Shown: piece after piece, positions 17,088 to 25,308 of the stretch | How the letters are laid out: every line of letters begins with the position of its first letter | How positions within the stretch are numbered: the stretch's first letter is position 1 | Source: Marinospirillum alkalitolerans | Lineage (GTDB): Bacteria > Pseudomonadota > Gammaproteobacteria > Pseudomonadales > Halomonadaceae | Assembly: GCF_045055655.1 (NCBI RefSeq) | Contig: NZ_JBANFI010000003.1 | Location: 248,001 to 312,000 of the forward strand | Length of the DNA: 64,000 nt | Direction of reading: 5' to 3' | The notes under the pieces: model-generated | Databases searched by the model: none | What the model was told of the DNA's origin: nothing | What the model saw: the letters and a program-made list of their open reading frames with translations, nothing else | Translations under genes and position numbers: made by a program

Positions 17088-17846
17088 TTAGGCCGCCTCT
17101 TGATTCGTGGCAGGCAAAAGACGGGCAATCAATAAACCCAGCTCAAAAAGCAGCCACAGTGGAATAGCCAGCAGGGTTTGTGAGAAGGGATCTGGCGGTG
17201 TCAGCAACATGGCAACGACAAAGCAGCCTAAGATCACATAGAGGCGCTTTGAGGCCAGGCTTTTTACATCCGTTGCCCCAGCTTTAATCAATAACACTGT
17301 GGCAATCGGCACTTCAAAAGCCACACCAAAGGCAAAAAAGATCTTCAGTACAAAACTCAGATAGGCGTTGATATCCGTCATGACCCCAACCGTTTCAGGC
17401 GCAGCCGCAATAAAAAACGGGAAAAGAATGGGGAACACCACATAATAAGCAAAAGCGATACCGGCATAAAAAAGCAGGATGCTGGAAACCAATAAAGGAA
17501 TAGCGAGCTTCTTTTCCTGCTCATACAAGCCTGGGGCAATAAAAGCCCAGATTTGATACAGGATATAGGGGATGCTCAATATAAAAGCGACATATAGCGT
17601 CAGCTTAAAGGGCGCGAAAAAGGGCGAAGTCACCTCAGTGGCAATCATATGACCACCTTCAGGCAAAATACCTCTTAACGGCTCAGAGACAAACAGATAG
17701 ATATCATTCGCGAAATACACCAGACACAAGAAGGCCAAGATCACGGCAATCACAATCCGCAGTAGCCGATCACGCAACTCCATCAAGTGCTCAACAAGAG
17801 GCGCGTGGGCTTCTGTCGATGAAGGCTTGGAGGGATCCGCACTCAT
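17088..17846 (-). CDS. tatC: Tat translocase subunit TatC
   Basis: 252 residues with six membrane helices, the receptor for twin-arginine signal peptides. Recognised by HLMELRDRLLRIV at the first helix, FKLTLYVAFILSIPYILYQ, and PPDPFSQTLLAIPLWLLFELG near the end. The start overlaps the tatB stop by 4 bases, so the two are coupled. Normal length and no missing landmark. Confidence 0.97.
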   Translation of the reverse strand: MSADPSKPSSTEAHAPLVEHLMELRDRLLRIVIAVILAFLCLVYFANDIYLFVSEPLRGILPEGGHMIATEVTSPFFAPFKLTLYVAFILSIPYILYQIWAFIAPGLYEQEKKLAIPLLVSSILLFYAGIAFAYYVVFPILFPFFIAAAPETVGVMTDINAYLSFVLKIFFAFGVAFEVPIATVLLIKAGATDVKSLASKRLYVILGCFVVAMLLTPPDPFSQTLLAIPLWLLFELGLLIARLLPATNQEAA

Positions 17847-18235
17847 TGAGGTGTATCCTTGGTCACATTTGACTGGGTGGGCGTGCTGGCGACATCAGAG
17901 GCAGGCTCGGTTGTGGCAGGTGCTTCTGGCGGCTGATGATGGATCGAATCTGGCGTTGAGGGCAGAGCCTCTGATGCGGCAGTCTCTTGCACCATCTCCT
18001 GCTCAGCCTGTACCAAGCCGGCCTTGACGCGCTGCTCATGCTCAGCCAAACGCTGGCGCATTTCTTCAAGCTGCAACTGCTGATTCACCTCTTGTTGGAT
18101 GCCCGCCACAGAGCGCTTAATGCGTCCAATGTACAGGCCCAGCGTGCGGGCAGCCTGAGGCAAGCGTTGGGGGCCTAAAACCAATAGGCCCACCACCGCC
18201 ACCAGCAGCAATTCTAAAAAGCCAATATCAAACAT
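17843..18235 (-). CDS. tatB: Tat translocase subunit TatB
   Basis: 130 residues. One N-terminal helix opens MFDIGFLELLLVAVVGLLVL, followed by the GPQRLP hinge, an amphipathic helix, and a Pro/Thr/Ala-rich tail as usual for TatB. It pairs with TatC in the substrate receptor. Four-base overlap with tatC and a 14-base gap after tatA. Confidence 0.95.
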   Translation of the reverse strand: MFDIGFLELLLVAVVGLLVLGPQRLPQAARTLGLYIGRIKRSVAGIQQEVNQQLQLEEMRQRLAEHEQRVKAGLVQAEQEMVQETAASEALPSTPDSIHHQPPEAPATTEPASDVASTPTQSNVTKDTPQ

Positions 18236-18249
18236 AGGTTGATGCTGCC

Positions 18250-18519
18250 TTATTTTTGCTCTTGCTCAGAACGTGTTGTGCTGCTTGTCGTCTCATCAAC
18301 ACGCTTGGCTTCGACATCCAGACTTTCTGGCTGGCGTTTTTCTTGCTGCTGAGCAGGTTGATCTGCCTGCTGCTCGCCATCTTTGAGTGCTGACTTAAAG
18401 CCCTTGACGGCACTGCCTAAATCCGAGCCCAAACCACGGAGTTTTTTGGTCCCAAAAATCAAGATAATAATGCCGAGTACGATCAGTAACTGCCAAATGC
18501 TAATGCCACCTAAACCCAT
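18250..18519 (-). CDS. tatA: Tat translocase subunit TatA
   Basis: 89 residues: a short N-terminal helix (ISIWQLLIVLGIIILIFG), then KKLRGLGSDLG and an amphipathic helix with GFKSALKDGE. The tail is Gln/Glu-rich. It forms the pore-forming oligomer of the Tat system. First gene of tatABC, 70 bases after hisE. Confidence 0.95.
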   Translation of the reverse strand: MGLGGISIWQLLIVLGIIILIFGTKKLRGLGSDLGSAVKGFKSALKDGEQQADQPAQQQEKRQPESLDVEAKRVDETTSSTTRSEQEQK

Positions 18520-18589
18520 GATTTTGCTCCACTCTACAGATCTATCTACGCTGGTTTATCCAGCTGTTTTGACTTCACCAATCTTCAAA

Positions 18590-18940
18590 TCAGGCGCCGG
18601 TAACGCGTGATGTTGAGGGACGGCTGGCTTTTTCATCTAAACCAGAGACACCCATTCTTCTTGCCAGTTCGTCCAGCACCTGCTGGTGGCTCAATCCTAA
18701 ATGAGAAAGCATGACCAAGGTATGAAACCACAGGTCAGCCGTCTCACTAATCACTTCGCGATGATCTCCGCTCAGGGCGGCATCCTTAGCGGCGAGCAAG
18801 GTTTCGGTGGCTTCTTCACCGACCTTCTCTAGAATCTTGTTCAGTCCACGACTATGGAGCTGGGCAACGTAAGAAGAAGCTGGATCAGCATGGCGACGTT
18901 CTTCAAGTTGCTGCTCGAGCTGCTCTAAAAAATGGATCAT
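18590..18940 (-). CDS. hisE: phosphoribosyl-ATP pyrophosphatase
   Basis: Second step of histidine synthesis: hydrolyses phosphoribosyl-ATP to phosphoribosyl-AMP. 116 residues from the ATG at 18940 (MIHFLEQLEQQL); a TTG five codons earlier is possible. Family blocks are RGLNKILEKVGEEATETLLA and VISETADLWFHTLVMLSHLG, with the acidic EE..E and ETAD magnesium sites. In Pseudomonas-like genomes hisI usually sits beside hisE in this ubiB-tat locus; here no hisI is visible. Confidence 0.93.
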   Translation of the reverse strand: MIHFLEQLEQQLEERRHADPASSYVAQLHSRGLNKILEKVGEEATETLLAAKDAALSGDHREVISETADLWFHTLVMLSHLGLSHQQVLDELARRMGVSGLDEKASRPSTSRVTGA

Positions 18941-18990
18941 TTGTTTATCACTCAAAAACTGGGGCCATGGGTTTCAACACCTCTGCCCTT

Positions 18991-19031
18991 GGGTCTTGAT
19001 CAGCAGGTAGGCAAGGATAGCCTAAAGACCC
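18991..19031 (-). other. stem-loop in the ubiB-hisE gap
   Basis: Outer arms GGGTCTT/AAGACCC (18991-18997, 19025-19031) and inner arms TAGGC/GCCTA (19008-19012, 19020-19024), with a bulge on one side. It fills the only gap in this part of the operon. No T-run follows, so it may be an RNA processing or stability element rather than a terminator. Confidence 0.35.
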
Positions 19032-19054
19032 GCACCATACCATAGGCCACTGGT

Positions 19055-20692
19055 TTAACGCCGCAGCAGTAAAAAGAGCCCTAGACCACCGAAAAGCCAC
19101 GGCCAACCCGCCCAATCCTGTAAGCGCTCCCAAGGCAAATCCAGCCCTAAAGCGGCAGCCAGTAGCAGCAAAACACCACCAACCAGCACCTGTCCCGGGC
19201 GGCGACTGGCTTGGCGTATTTCCTGCTGTAAAGCCTGTAGGCTGGCTTGCTGCTGTTGCTGAGCCTCTTGCCAGCCTTGCCATTGACGTAGCGTTTCATG
19301 CGCCAGCTGAGGCAGTTCTGGAATCTGCTCCAACCAATCAGGGAGCTTTTCTTTGGCTTTGCGCCAGATCCCTCTTGGCCCAACACGCTGCTGCATCCAG
19401 TTTTCAAGATACGGCTTGGCGGTCGTCCATAAATCAAGATCAGGATAGAGCTGGCGGCCGAGACCTTCGATATTCAGCAGAGTTTTCTGGAGCAACACCA
19501 ACTGAGGCTGGACTTCCATATTAAAGCGCCGCGCAGTTTGGAACAGCCCGAGCAACACCTGGCCAAAGGAAATATCCTTGAGCGGTTTTTCAAAAATCGG
19601 CTCACAAACAGCGCGAATCGCCGCGGCAAACTCATTAGCGCGAGTTTCTTCACCGACCCAGCCAGATTCGATGTGCAGGCGCGCCACCTCATAGTAATCC
19701 TGCTTAAAAAAGGCGAGCAGGTTGCGGGCCAAATAGTTCTGATCTTCTACCGTTAACGAACCGACAATGCCGCAGTCAATGGCGATATAGCGCGGATTAT
19801 CCGGAAAGCGGGTATCGACAAAGATATTGCCTGGATGCATATCCGCATGAAAAAAATTATCTCGAAACACCTGAGTGAAAAAGATCTCGACGCCGCGCTC
19901 TGCCAATTTCTTCATATTGACACCCTGCGCACGCAAGGTCTCTACCTCTGCCACCGGCACACCATAGATGCGTTCCTGAACCATCATGTTTCTGCGGGTG
20001 AAGGACCAGTGGATACTGGGCACATAGAGCAAGGGGGAATCAAGGAAGTTGCGTTTGAGCTGCGAGGTGCTGGCGGCTTCCTTCTGCAGGTCCAGCTCAT
20101 CCATCAGGCTGACTTCATAGTCTGCAACCACTTCAACAGGGTGGAGGCGATGGGCATCGGGCACCAGCTTCAACACCAGATGCGCCAACATATACAGCAG
20201 CTGGATGTCCTTTTTAATGACCTTCTCGATGCCGGGACGGATGACCTTGACGACCACCTCTTCGCCTGTGAGCAACTGAGCTGCGTGTACCTGAGCCACT
20301 GAGGCAGACGCCAGCGCCTGGGATTCAAAGCGCGCAAAGGCCTGCTCAACGGGCAGACGCAATGCCTTCTCGATCGTGGCCTGAGCCAGTTGAGCCGGAA
20401 TCGGTGGCACCTGATCTTGTAGTTTTTTCAACTCATCGGCCACATCCGGTGGCAACAGATCGCGCCGAGTGGAGAGCATCTGCCCAAACTTCACAAAAAT
20501 CGGGCCGAGTTCTTCCAGCGCCAAACGCAGACGTGCTCCGCGCGTATGTGTCCCTAAGGGCAAAAGGCGCACGGGGTTGATCTTCAGTAACAGGCTCAAC
20601 CAAGCTGGGAGACGTTCAACAGGGATTAAGCTATCTAGGCGATAACGCATGACCACCCAGACAATTTTAAAAGCACGATAAAAACGACCCAC
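19055..20692 (-). CDS. ubiB: UbiB, atypical kinase/ATPase for ubiquinone synthesis
   Basis: 545 residues. An ADCK/UbiB kinase-like fold with the KxGQ-type motif (FVKFGQMLSTRRDLLP), an Ala-rich nucleotide loop (ASASVAQVH), VVVKVIRPG, HADMHPGNIFVD and AIDCGIVGSL. Two hydrophobic segments close the protein, anchoring it to the inner membrane. It is needed for aerobic ubiquinone production, probably by handling lipid intermediates. The start abuts the ubiJ stop with no spacer. Confidence 0.96.
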   Translation of the reverse strand: MGRFYRAFKIVWVVMRYRLDSLIPVERLPAWLSLLLKINPVRLLPLGTHTRGARLRLALEELGPIFVKFGQMLSTRRDLLPPDVADELKKLQDQVPPIPAQLAQATIEKALRLPVEQAFARFESQALASASVAQVHAAQLLTGEEVVVKVIRPGIEKVIKKDIQLLYMLAHLVLKLVPDAHRLHPVEVVADYEVSLMDELDLQKEAASTSQLKRNFLDSPLLYVPSIHWSFTRRNMMVQERIYGVPVAEVETLRAQGVNMKKLAERGVEIFFTQVFRDNFFHADMHPGNIFVDTRFPDNPRYIAIDCGIVGSLTVEDQNYLARNLLAFFKQDYYEVARLHIESGWVGEETRANEFAAAIRAVCEPIFEKPLKDISFGQVLLGLFQTARRFNMEVQPQLVLLQKTLLNIEGLGRQLYPDLDLWTTAKPYLENWMQQRVGPRGIWRKAKEKLPDWLEQIPELPQLAHETLRQWQGWQEAQQQQQASLQALQQEIRQASRRPGQVLVGGVLLLLAAALGLDLPWERLQDWAGWPWLFGGLGLFLLLRR

Positions 20693-21346
20693 CTAGTTTG
20701 CTCCTTGGTCTTTCATCGAGAGCGGCTGCGCCGCGAGTTGACCCTCAAGACGCTGCACCTTGGCCTCTAAGCGTTCCAGCTCCTGGCGCAACGCAAAAAG
20801 ACCTTCTTCGGCGACATGCAGCTGATCACTATTCATCAGCAATCCAGCTTCATCGGCGACATAGAGATTGAGATCCCGCTGCGCGGCCTGGGTGGCACGC
20901 TGACCCAAGCCGATCAGGCTTTTCAGCCATGCTCCTCCTTGGGCGATCACCGGTCCTGCCAAGGGCCAACGATGCAACTGGACCAGCACTTGCTGCTGGG
21001 CTTCCTGGCCTAGCTGCTGCCATAAATCCTGCAACAGCTCAAATAAGGCTGTCTCTCCACCCATTTCCACCTGCGCACTTCGACCTTGCAATAAAGCGAG
21101 ATAGGCGAAGGGAGAAGCGCTGATCCAAGCGTCGATGTCGGCCTCAGTCTCGCGCAGCAGACTCAGTCCTTCATCGGAGAACACCAGCACCAAAGACCAG
21201 CCCAAGGGTTGTACTTCACAACGCAGAACACGGCCATTTAACTGCTGCCAGGTTTGCTCTGCCAGCAAAGATTCTTGCTTCAGCTGATTCAATAGCGGGT
21301 TGAGCAGGCTCTCAAAGGTCACCAGAGCCGATAGGGGAAGCGCCAT
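20693..21346 (-). CDS. ubiJ: UbiJ, SCP2-domain accessory factor for ubiquinone synthesis
   Basis: 217 residues. The N-terminal half looks like the lipid-binding SCP2 fold (LRCEVQPLGWSLVLVFSDEG). The C-terminus ends in a coiled coil (LRQELERLEAKVQRLEGQLA). Position between ubiE and ubiB is diagnostic of UbiJ, which with UbiK organises the soluble Ubi complex. Sequence conservation is low in this family, so position carries much of the call. Confidence 0.9.
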   Translation of the reverse strand: MALPLSALVTFESLLNPLLNQLKQESLLAEQTWQQLNGRVLRCEVQPLGWSLVLVFSDEGLSLLRETEADIDAWISASPFAYLALLQGRSAQVEMGGETALFELLQDLWQQLGQEAQQQVLVQLHRWPLAGPVIAQGGAWLKSLIGLGQRATQAAQRDLNLYVADEAGLLMNSDQLHVAEEGLFALRQELERLEAKVQRLEGQLAAQPLSMKDQGAN

Positions 21347-21430
21347 AAGTCTGCCTTTCTAGAAAATCAATATGGATGAGACCAAGGCTTGTTGCGCGCC
21401 CTGGCCCAGCTCAGCAAGCGTCCAAGGCGA

Positions 21431-22204
21431 TTAGTGCTTAATACCGCGATGCAAGGCCACGACACCCGAAGTCATATTGTGATACTCGACTTCATCCAGA
21501 CCCGCCGCTTCCATCATGCCTTTCAGCGTTTCCTGATCAGGGTGCATGCGAATCGATTCAGCCAGATAGCGATAGGACTCACTGTCTCCGGCAAACAGCT
21601 TGCCCATCATCGGCAAGGCGGTGAAGGAGTAGGCATCATAAACCTTACTCATCACTGGGTTGGTCGGCTTGGAGAATTCCAGCACCAATAAGCGCCCACC
21701 TGGCTTTAAAATACGCGTCATATCACGCAGCGCCTTGTCTTTATCGGTGACATTGCGCAGACCAAAGGCAATGGTGATCACATCAAAGTAGTGATCAGGG
21801 AAGGGCAGCATTTCTGCATTGGCTTGCACAAAGCGTATATTGCCCGTGTAGCCCCGATCCAACAGACGATCTCGCCCAACCTTGAGCATGGACGCATTGA
21901 TATCGGCCAGAATGACCTCTCCCTGACGCCCAACCAGACGCGAAAACTGCATGGTCAGATCACCCGTGCCACCGGCTATATCCAGAATCCGCTGCCCTGG
22001 ACGGGCTCCAGACAACTCGATAGTGAACTTTTTCCAGAGACGATGGATGCCCATCGACATCATGTCGTTCATAAAATCGTATTTGCTGGCGACTGAATCA
22101 AAAACACCGGCAACGCGCTTTTTCTTTTCATTGCGCGGCACTTGTTGATAACCAAAATCAATGGTGTCCTGATCTGACTGAGGTGGCGTGCTTTTATCGC
22201 TCAT
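21431..22204 (-). CDS. ubiE: ubiquinone/menaquinone C-methyltransferase
   Basis: 257 residues. SAM-dependent C-methylation in ubiquinone synthesis. Motifs are VASKYDFMNDMMSMGIHRLW, ILDIAGGTGDLT (SAM loop), ANAEMLPFPD and FGLRNVTDKDKALRDM. Its start overlaps the DUF971 stop by 4 bases. It ends 84 bases before ubiJ. Confidence 0.97.
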   Translation of the reverse strand: MSDKSTPPQSDQDTIDFGYQQVPRNEKKKRVAGVFDSVASKYDFMNDMMSMGIHRLWKKFTIELSGARPGQRILDIAGGTGDLTMQFSRLVGRQGEVILADINASMLKVGRDRLLDRGYTGNIRFVQANAEMLPFPDHYFDVITIAFGLRNVTDKDKALRDMTRILKPGGRLLVLEFSKPTNPVMSKVYDAYSFTALPMMGKLFAGDSESYRYLAESIRMHPDQETLKGMMEAAGLDEVEYHNMTSGVVALHRGIKH

Positions 22205-22593
22205 GATTTTCTTCCTGCATCGACAGCCAAGGGAATGAGCCGTGGCTCACGCTGTGCCCCTGCGGCCTGAAGTTGATCGAGGTAGTTCTGCCAAAGGCGA
22301 GTCTGATTCTGCGCCAGATGCCAGAGGTAATCCCAACTGAATAAGCCTGAATCATGACCGTCATCAAAAAAGAGCTTGAGTGCATAGCGCCCAACTGGCT
22401 CTATTTTCCAGATACGGACATCCTTTTTTTCAACCTGCAAGACAGGCTGACCATGACCCTGCACTTCAGCAGAGGGGGAGAGTACCCGCAGCAATTCCGC
22501 TGGCAGGACAACCTGCGTGCCATCAGCATAGGTCAGCTCAAGTTCAGCGCGGCTTTGGCGATAGTTAATCTTCTGCGGCTGGGGGGCAGACAT
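22201..22593 (-). CDS. DUF971 protein (gamma-butyrobetaine-hydroxylase-like N-terminal domain)
   Basis: 130 residues with LELTYADGTQVVLPAELLRV, SPSAEVQGHGQ, KDVRIWKIEPVGRYALKLFF and HDSGLFSWDYLWHL, the standard blocks of DUF971. In other proteins this domain binds zinc or aids Fe-S or hydroxylase function, but the stand-alone form has no firm role. It is usually found beside hslU and ubiE, as here. It begins a new transcript because a strong terminator follows hslU. Confidence 0.9.
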   Translation of the reverse strand: MSAPQPQKINYRQSRAELELTYADGTQVVLPAELLRVLSPSAEVQGHGQPVLQVEKKDVRIWKIEPVGRYALKLFFDDGHDSGLFSWDYLWHLAQNQTRLWQNYLDQLQAAGAQREPRLIPLAVDAGRKS

Positions 22594-22631
22594 CGAGGCA
22601 ACTCCAATCAGGGGCGGTCACGCGCCATCAC

Positions 22632-22665
22632 AAAAAAAGAGGCTGAATGCGCAAGGCACTCAGCC
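22632..22665 (-). terminator. terminator of hslVU
   Basis: On the minus strand: GGCTGAGTGC, loop CTTGC, GCATTCAGCC, then TCTTTTTTT. A 10-base stem with one G-U pair and a strong T-run right after hslU. Confidence 0.85.
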
Positions 22666-22673
22666 AGTTCAGG

Positions 22674-24002
22674 TTAGAGAATATAGCGTGACAGATCTTG
22701 GTTTTTAACCAGATCCGCCAGTTGCTGGTTGACATAGGCGGCATCCACCACCAGACGGCCATCCAGTCGATCTGTATGGTAGCTGGCTTCTTCGAGCAGA
22801 CGCTCCATCACGGTATGCAGGCGGCGAGCACCGATATTGTCGGTGTTTTCATTCACCTCATAGGCCAGCTGCGCAATCCGCTCGATACCGTCATCGGTAA
22901 AGCTGAGCTCCACACCTTCGGTGGCCATCAGTGCAGAAGCCTGACGAGTCAACGAAGCATCAGGTTCAGTCAGGATACGACGGAAGTCCTCAGGCGTCAG
23001 TGCCTTCAATTCAACCCGAATGGGCAGGCGACCTTGAAGCTCAGGAATCAGATCGGATGGCTTGGCCAGATGGAAAGCACCTGAGGCAATAAACAGGATA
23101 TGGTCTGTCTTGACCATGCCATATTTAGTGGTCACGGTGCAGCCTTCGATCAGTGGCAGCAGGTCACGCTGCACGCCTTCGCGTGAGACATCACTGCCCC
23201 CGCTCTGCTCACCACGCTTGCAGACCTTATCCAATTCGTCCAAAAAGACAATGCCGTTTTGCTCAACCAGATCGACAGCTTCACGCTTCAGCTCTTCTTC
23301 ATTGATTAAGCGTGCGGCTTCTTCATCGCGAATCAGCTTATAGGCATCGCGGATTTTCAGTGTACGGCGCTTACGCTTTTCTTGCCCCAGGTTAGAGAAG
23401 AGGCTCTGAAGCTGCTGAGTCATCTCTTCCATGCCTGGTGGCGACATGATTTCGACACCGATCTGAGGGCCAGCGACATCGATCTCGATTTCCTTGTCAT
23501 CCAGCTGACCTTCACGCAGTTTTTTACGGAAGATCTGCCGCGTGCTGGATTCTTCAGTTTCTTGCAGCTGCCCCTGTGCATCACGCGCTGGGGGTAGCAA
23601 GGCATCCAGAACACGATCTTCAGCTGCATCTTCGGCACGCGCACGATTCTTGCTGATCGCCTCTTCACGCAGCATTTTGACTGCAGATTCAGTCAGATCG
23701 CGCACGATCGTTTCAACATCACGCCCAACATAGCCGACCTCGGTAAACTTGGTCGCCTCAACCTTGATAAAGGGCGCACGAGCCAGCTTGGCCAGACGAC
23801 GTGCAATTTCAGTTTTACCCACACCCGTTGGGCCGATCATCAGAATATTCTTGGGTGTCACTTCGGCGCGCAACTCAGGTTCAAGCTGCATCCGACGCCA
23901 GCGATTACGCAAGGCAATCGCGACAGAACGCTTGGCTTCAGCTTGACCAACAATAAAGCGATCCAGCTCACTGACAATTTCTCTTGGGGTCATATTGCTC
24001 AT
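22674..24002 (-). CDS. hslU: HslU, ATPase of the HslVU protease
   Basis: 442 residues, the AAA+ unfoldase that feeds substrates to HslV. It opens MTPREIVSELDRFIVGQAEAK, carries the Walker A GPTGVGKT and pore-loop GYVGRD, and ends with SRYIL, the C-terminal tail that activates HslV. The insertion domain is present. The start overlaps the hslV stop by 4 bases. Confidence 0.98.
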   Translation of the reverse strand: MSNMTPREIVSELDRFIVGQAEAKRSVAIALRNRWRRMQLEPELRAEVTPKNILMIGPTGVGKTEIARRLAKLARAPFIKVEATKFTEVGYVGRDVETIVRDLTESAVKMLREEAISKNRARAEDAAEDRVLDALLPPARDAQGQLQETEESSTRQIFRKKLREGQLDDKEIEIDVAGPQIGVEIMSPPGMEEMTQQLQSLFSNLGQEKRKRRTLKIRDAYKLIRDEEAARLINEEELKREAVDLVEQNGIVFLDELDKVCKRGEQSGGSDVSREGVQRDLLPLIEGCTVTTKYGMVKTDHILFIASGAFHLAKPSDLIPELQGRLPIRVELKALTPEDFRRILTEPDASLTRQASALMATEGVELSFTDDGIERIAQLAYEVNENTDNIGARRLHTVMERLLEEASYHTDRLDGRLVVDAAYVNQQLADLVKNQDLSRYIL

Positions 24003-24526
24003 GCTGATTCCAAACCTTCAATAGTGATCTGATGATTGGTGAAGACGCAGATATCACCGGCCAGTTGCAGGCTTTTTTCAACGATGTCGCGCGCACTCAG
24101 GTCTGTATTCTCCAGCAGCGCACGCGCCGAGGCCAGTGCATAGTTGCCTCCTGAGCCTATCGCCAGCACACCATGTTCGGGTTCGACGACATCGCCAGTG
24201 CCACTGATACAGAGGGTGGCGGTTTCATCGGCCACCACCAGCATGGCTTCAAGCCGACGCAAGGCACGATCCGTCCGCCAATCCTTGGCCATCTCAACAG
24301 CAGCCCGCACCAGCTGACCGTGATGCTTTTCAAGCTGGGCTTCAAAGCGCTCAAAGAGGGTGAAGGCATCGGCTGTGCCTCCAGCAAAACCGGCGAGAAT
24401 TTTATCGTGATAAAGACGACGGACTTTACGTGCGTTCCCCTTCATCACCGTGTTACCCAGAGAGACCTGACCATCTCCCCCGAGAACAACTTGATTATCC
24501 CGTCTCACACAGACGATCGTGGTCAT
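23999..24526 (-). CDS. hslV: HslV, peptidase of the HslVU protease
   Basis: 175 residues. After removal of Met the N-terminus is TTIVCVRRDNQVVLGGDGQ, with the catalytic Thr first. GNTVMKGNARKVRR and AGGTADAFTLFERFE confirm the family. Forms a proteasome-like double ring in the cytoplasm. GGAGA precedes the ATG. Preceded by the SPOR gene at 14 bases. Confidence 0.98.
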   Translation of the reverse strand: MTTIVCVRRDNQVVLGGDGQVSLGNTVMKGNARKVRRLYHDKILAGFAGGTADAFTLFERFEAQLEKHHGQLVRAAVEMAKDWRTDRALRRLEAMLVVADETATLCISGTGDVVEPEHGVLAIGSGGNYALASARALLENTDLSARDIVEKSLQLAGDICVFTNHQITIEGLESA

Positions 24527-24540
24527 TTTTTTCTCCGTTA

Positions 24541-25242
24541 CTACTGAGTCGAGTTAACTGCGCTGGGTGCGGCCTCTGTTGGCTCATCACGCAAGCGCAG
24601 CAACATGAATTCGATACCAGCACGCGCCAATTGATCCTGCGCCCGTGCCATAAGGCGGCGGTCTTGCCAAGGGCCGATTTGGACACGATGCCAAACGCCA
24701 CCTGTCGCCGTTTCTACGGCCTGAATCTGGATCTGCTCAAAACCCAGTGCGACCAAACGCGCTTCTAAGCGCTGGGCATCCTGCAGCTGACGAAACGAGC
24801 CCACCTGCAACATAAAACGTGGGGCGCTGCTTGCATCACGGGGCGTGGATTGATAAGCCTCCACTGTCGGCGCGATCACCTCGACCTCGGGCAAGAGCGT
24901 ATAAAAATCAAACCGAGCCGTTTGCCTTGCCGGTGGCTCGGTGGTGGCGGCCTCAGGTTCAGGCTGCGCATCACGCACTCGGGTGACGCCCTCAGTGTCA
25001 AAAACAGCTTCCTGACGCTCAGTCACAGTGGGTGGCGGCGAGGTCGATTCTGGGCTGGCAATCAGCACACCGATCAGCAAACCTAGGAGTCCACCACCGA
25101 TCAACCACCCCCAGCCAGGAAGCAGGCTCCAAAAATCTGACGGCGCTGGGGCGACAGCCGCAACGGGGGGCGCTGTGGGTGTCGCGCTGCGCACGGATTC
25201 AGCAGGACGTTTTCTTTGCCGACTCGCAAAATCTTGTGCCAT
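24541..25242 (-). CDS. SPOR-domain membrane protein (FtsN-like position and layout)
   Basis: 233 residues. A short basic N-terminus, one membrane helix (LIGGGLLGLLIGVLIA), a Pro/Thr/Glu-rich periplasmic linker, and a C-terminal SPOR domain (RFMLQVGSFRQLQDAQRLEA, HRVQIGPWQDRRLMARAQ). SPOR domains bind denuded septal peptidoglycan. Position between argS and hslV matches the gene often labelled ftsN in related genomes, but the essential FtsN N-terminal motif cannot be confirmed by eye. Confidence 0.85.
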   Translation of the reverse strand: MAQDFASRQRKRPAESVRSATPTAPPVAAVAPAPSDFWSLLPGWGWLIGGGLLGLLIGVLIASPESTSPPPTVTERQEAVFDTEGVTRVRDAQPEPEAATTEPPARQTARFDFYTLLPEVEVIAPTVEAYQSTPRDASSAPRFMLQVGSFRQLQDAQRLEARLVALGFEQIQIQAVETATGGVWHRVQIGPWQDRRLMARAQDQLARAGIEFMLLRLRDEPTEAAPSAVNSTQ

Positions 25243-25308
25243 TTTTCCTCTCCAAAAACATCCGTTGTGAGATCCACCTCATCCTGTTGATCCAAGCGTC
25301 AGGACCTC

